Source: Verrucomicrobia bacterium TMED56
GTDB taxonomy: Bacteria > Verrucomicrobiota > Verrucomicrobiia > Opitutales > Seribacteraceae
Length of the DNA stretch: 8,296 nt
Direction: 5' to 3'
Assembly: GCA_002167265.1 (NCBI GenBank)
Contig: NHDJ01000021.1
Location: 1-8,296, forward strand
Of this stretch, positions 5,328 to 8,296 are shown piece by piece. Made by a program: the position numbers and the translations under genes. The notes beneath the pieces were generated by a model. It made no database searches. It saw only the letters and a list, made by a program, of their open reading frames with translations, and was not told where the DNA came from. How positions within the stretch are numbered: position 1 is the first letter of the stretch; every line of letters starts with the position of its first letter.

Positions 5328-8296
5328 TCATTACCTACAGATAAAAAGATAGATGAAATGTTAGATGTAAAAAATAACATAAAGAATACTGATACTGATT
5401 TTATAGAAAAAACAGATGGGCCTATCTCTAACTCTGTTGAAAGTAATATTATACCAGAAGAAACATCTAATAATGTTAGTGATCTTAATGCTAAAATAGA
5501 AGATGAAAATCAAAATGAAGAAGTATTATTAGCATCTATATTTCCTAAAAAAATTCCTAAAATGAAAAAGAAGGATACCTTAACTGAAAAACCTTATGGG
5601 GAAAATCAAAAAGAAATATACGATAAACAACAAGAGGCAATAACAACTAAAGTTCCAGAAGATAAACCCTATGTTTTTGAAGAAGGTACAGGCAATGTAA
5701 TATTTAGAGAGTGGGAAGATACTGAAATAGAATTTATTGGTAAGACAATGGAAAATCTACAAATGGGTAAGTTAGATTTTACTAAAGATAAAGTTATCTT
5801 TAAACCAAACTACATGGAAAAAGGTATGAAGATTACAGATTTCCAAGATGTAGTTTATAACATATTTAAAGACAATATTGATCTTGCCAAAAGAGGCAAA
5901 ATGAAAATAGAAGATATTGCTAATGAGGCTGCTAAAATTGGTAGAAACGATATTTATCTTAAAATATTAAAAAGAAAACCTGGCGATACTTTTAATGTAG
6001 AAGAAACTTACAGAGCTATACTTGAGGTTAGTTATGCTAAAATGGAAACAGATAGATTAGCTAAAGTTTTACAAACAGGAAACGCAACACAAAAACAAAT
6101 ACAAAATTTTTATCAAGCTCTTCAACTATATGGAGGTTTATTTTCTCAAGTAGCTGGATCTGTATCAGAAACCGGTAGAGCATTAGGTGTTATATCTAAA
6201 ATGGATACTCCATCTTTAGAAGGTGTATTAGATTTAGAAACAATTATGAAACAAATGGGTGGTACAGAATATCTAGATCCTAAACAAGCTCAAATGATTG
6301 CATCACAATTCTTAACTTTAAAACCACATCAAAAATCAAAAGCAGCAAAAGATAGTTTTATGACAAAACTTGGTGATGCTTGGTCAGAGATTTATGTTAA
6401 TTCTTTACTATCTTCACCTTTAACTCATGTTGTTAATATAACAGCATCTGTTGGTTTCCAAACATTAAGAGTAGCTGAATATGGTATTGCTGCAAGTATT
6501 AATAAAATACCAGGCTTTGGTTCTGCTGATGGTGTACAGTTTAATGAAGTATGGAATATGATAACAAGTTTTTCATACGCATCAAAATTAGGATGGGCAA
6601 ATGGAACAGAGGCATTTAAAACCGGTGATGTTGTTACAACAAAATTAGATTTAAGAAAATCAAAAGCTGTATCTAAAGATCTATTACCAGAAGGTTTTAA
6701 AGATGGTTATATGGGTAAAATGTTAGAATACTATGGAACCTATGCTAGAATACCTGGAAGATTTCTTGTAGCAGAAGATGAATTTATGAAAGGTATTGCA
6801 TATCACATGCAACTAGAACAACTTGCTACACAAAAATTTAATAAAGCTCTTGCTGATGGTGTGAGTGAGGCAGATGCAGAAGTTATTAGATTAAAAACTT
6901 TAGCAGATCCAGATAAAGAAACTGTAGAGTTAGCTAAAGAAGGTATGTTAGAAACTACATTCCAAAAAGATTTACCTCCTGGAGTATTAAAAGATGCTCA
7001 AAGAGTATTAAATGTTCCAGCAATGAAAATATTTGTACCATTCTATAAAACTATTATGAATATCTTTTTTGAAAGTAACAAAAGAAATCCAGGTATGATG
7101 GCAATAGGAGCTTTATTACCTGGTGATTTAGGTACAAAAATTAGAAGAGATTTATCTGGTAAGAATGGTAAGAGAGTTCAAAATCTTGCATTAGCTAAAT
7201 TAGCAACCGGTACAGGCATGATGGTAACAATGGCTAACATGGCATGGGGTACAGCTGATTTTGATAGGGATGTTGTTATAACCGGTATGGCCCCAATGGA
7301 TAAAGCTGAAAGACAAGCATTTTATAGAAAAGGTTATCAACCATATTCTATTGCTGTACTAGATAAAGAAACAGGACAATATACAAGTTACTCTTATTCA
7401 AGAATGGATCCTATATCTTCTTTACTTGCTATCTCTGCTGACTTTGCTTTGATGGCATCTAGACCAGATCAATATGGAAATGAAAATAATTTATCAGAAT
7501 TAACAGATATGGCTACAGCTGCTGTATTATCTATTTACCCATACATGACACAGCAACCTTTCTTACAAGGTATTCAAGAGTTAGGTAAATTATTTCAACC
7601 TGGTTATGGTGATCCAGAAGGAGCTGCTAAAAGAACAGTAACAGTTTTAGTTGAAAAACTTACAAATGCTACAGTTGGTTTAGCTGTTAATCCTACAGGA
7701 TCTTTTGGTGCATACTTACAAAGAAATACAGATAATACTATTTACGATACTGCTATGACAGATCATCAATTTGAAAATGGTTTTTTTGCTAATTTATTTA
7801 AACCTATAAATGATGGTAATGTACCAGCTCCTATTCAAGCATTCTATAAAGCAATGAATAAACAAATGTTAAATAGTCCATTTTTTAATCCAGAATTAAA
7901 ACCAAAAGTAACTTTATGGGGCCAAGAAATGAAAGGGCCAGAAGGTAGTTGGTTATCCCCTATTAGAATTAAACAATCAGAATTTAATGATGTAGATGAT
8001 TATTTAGTATCAATAGGTTTAGGTATTCCTATGCCAAGAGGTGTTATCCAGGGTATTAATATGACATCAGATGAATACTATGATTTTATTATGTTAATGA
8101 ATGTAGATAAAGATCAAAGTGGATTTAGTGATATGTTGGAAAAAGTACAAGCTGAAATTAACAAACCATCATTTCAAGCAAAAGATATGGAGGCACAAAT
8201 TAATAAATTAAGATCTATAGTTAATGAGGCTAGAGAAAATGCTAAAAAAATATTCTTATCTGAAAATGATGGATTTAATTCTAGAGTTGAAACTCT
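5325..8296 (+). CDS. Very large internal virion (DNA-ejection) protein, gp16-like, 3' partial
   Basis: The frame is open from ATG 5325 to the right edge: 990 codons with no stop, so the end lies outside. An in-frame stop at 5253-5255 limits upstream extension. Residues 1-75 are polar and probably disordered, with DEMLD at 10-14. Recognisable blocks follow: SETGRAL (281-287); W-S-E-I-Y-V-N-S-LLSSP-L-THVVN (353-371), matching the 'E-x-W-x-N-x-LLSGP-x-TH-x-x-N' motif of large phage internal or polyvalent proteins; VPFYKTIMNIFFESNKRNPG (from 571), like 'PF-x-[KR]-T-x-x-N-x-x-x-x-x-x-E'; and ITGMAPMDKAE...GYQPYSI (652-676), then SYSYSRMDP (688-696). Several stretches are moderately hydrophobic (361-385, 628-645, 697-710), as expected of a protein that must cross or line a membrane channel. 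T7 gp16 is 1,318 residues with an N-terminal transglycosylase; no such domain is seen here. Its role is probably DNA ejection. The family call is by motif memory, without a search. Confidence 0.7.
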   Translation, partial: MSLPTDKKIDEMLDVKNNIKNTDTDFIEKTDGPISNSVESNIIPEETSNNVSDLNAKIEDENQNEEVLLASIFPKKIPKMKKKDTLTEKPYGENQKEIYDKQQEAITTKVPEDKPYVFEEGTGNVIFREWEDTEIEFIGKTMENLQMGKLDFTKDKVIFKPNYMEKGMKITDFQDVVYNIFKDNIDLAKRGKMKIEDIANEAAKIGRNDIYLKILKRKPGDTFNVEETYRAILEVSYAKMETDRLAKVLQTGNATQKQIQNFYQALQLYGGLFSQVAGSVSETGRALGVISKMDTPSLEGVLDLETIMKQMGGTEYLDPKQAQMIASQFLTLKPHQKSKAAKDSFMTKLGDAWSEIYVNSLLSSPLTHVVNITASVGFQTLRVAEYGIAASINKIPGFGSADGVQFNEVWNMITSFSYASKLGWANGTEAFKTGDVVTTKLDLRKSKAVSKDLLPEGFKDGYMGKMLEYYGTYARIPGRFLVAEDEFMKGIAYHMQLEQLATQKFNKALADGVSEADAEVIRLKTLADPDKETVELAKEGMLETTFQKDLPPGVLKDAQRVLNVPAMKIFVPFYKTIMNIFFESNKRNPGMMAIGALLPGDLGTKIRRDLSGKNGKRVQNLALAKLATGTGMMVTMANMAWGTADFDRDVVITGMAPMDKAERQAFYRKGYQPYSIAVLDKETGQYTSYSYSRMDPISSLLAISADFALMASRPDQYGNENNLSELTDMATAAVLSIYPYMTQQPFLQGIQELGKLFQPGYGDPEGAAKRTVTVLVEKLTNATVGLAVNPTGSFGAYLQRNTDNTIYDTAMTDHQFENGFFANLFKPINDGNVPAPIQAFYKAMNKQMLNSPFFNPELKPKVTLWGQEMKGPEGSWLSPIRIKQSEFNDVDDYLVSIGLGIPMPRGVIQGINMTSDEYYDFIMLMNVDKDQSGFSDMLEKVQAEINKPSFQAKDMEAQINKLRSIVNEARENAKKIFLSENDGFNSRVET
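5352..5366 (+). repeat. Dispersed 15-bp direct repeat, copy 2 (DEMLD tag of gene 5)
   Basis: Exact second copy of the 15-mer at 4261-4275, coding for DEMLD at residues 10-14 of gene 5. A Lys two residues before the Asp is shared as well. In both genes an Asn/Asp/Glu-rich leader follows. Confidence 0.85.

Noticed and set aside
1..8296. Promoters, terminators, tRNAs, CRISPR arrays or mobile elements
   Set aside because: The window is coding throughout with one-base overlaps; I saw no hairpin plus T-run, cloverleaf, spaced repeats or terminal inverted repeats.

Overview
The window is one tightly packed, single-strand block of late structural genes from an AT-rich tailed bacteriophage with a short (podovirus-type) tail. 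All five coding regions lie on the + strand and fill the window from base 1 to base 8296. There is no intergenic space, tRNA, CRISPR, insertion element or visible promoter or terminator. Codons are strongly AT-ending: Leu is mostly TTA, Arg almost only AGA, Glu mostly GAA. By eye the GC content is about one third. This composition with T7-like late gene order fits phages of marine Alphaproteobacteria such as SAR11 or SAR116. The host is an inference, since no host gene is present.

Layout: (1) 1-1848 is the 3' part of a tail tubular protein B / T7 gp12-type tail protein whose start lies left of the window. (2) 1848-2339 is a small Ala/Gly-rich protein resembling T7 gp14-type internal virion proteins. 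(3) 2339-4252 is a long, charged, helical protein in the place of T7 gp15. (4) 4252-5325 and (5) 5325 to beyond 8296 look like two pieces of what is usually one very large ejected internal virion protein, in the place of T7 gp16. Gene 5 runs off the right edge with at least 990 codons.

All four gene junctions have the same form: TAATG, where the last A of the stop is the first A of the next start. This suggests one late transcript with coupled translation. Functionally, gene 1 would form the tail nozzle, and genes 2-5 would be packed inside the capsid and ejected to form the channel through which DNA enters the cell.

The most interesting points are: the apparent split of the gp16-like protein; a shared 15-bp / DEMLD tag at the N-termini of its two halves; a 15-residue tandem repeat next to the first tag; near-total absence of cysteine in about 2,760 residues; and two strict codon-context rules (no GAAGC pentamer, so every Glu-Ala pair uses GAG; Thr-Gly with GGT always uses ACC). 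I see no defence system or clearly new enzymatic system. The novelty is in the internal virion proteins.
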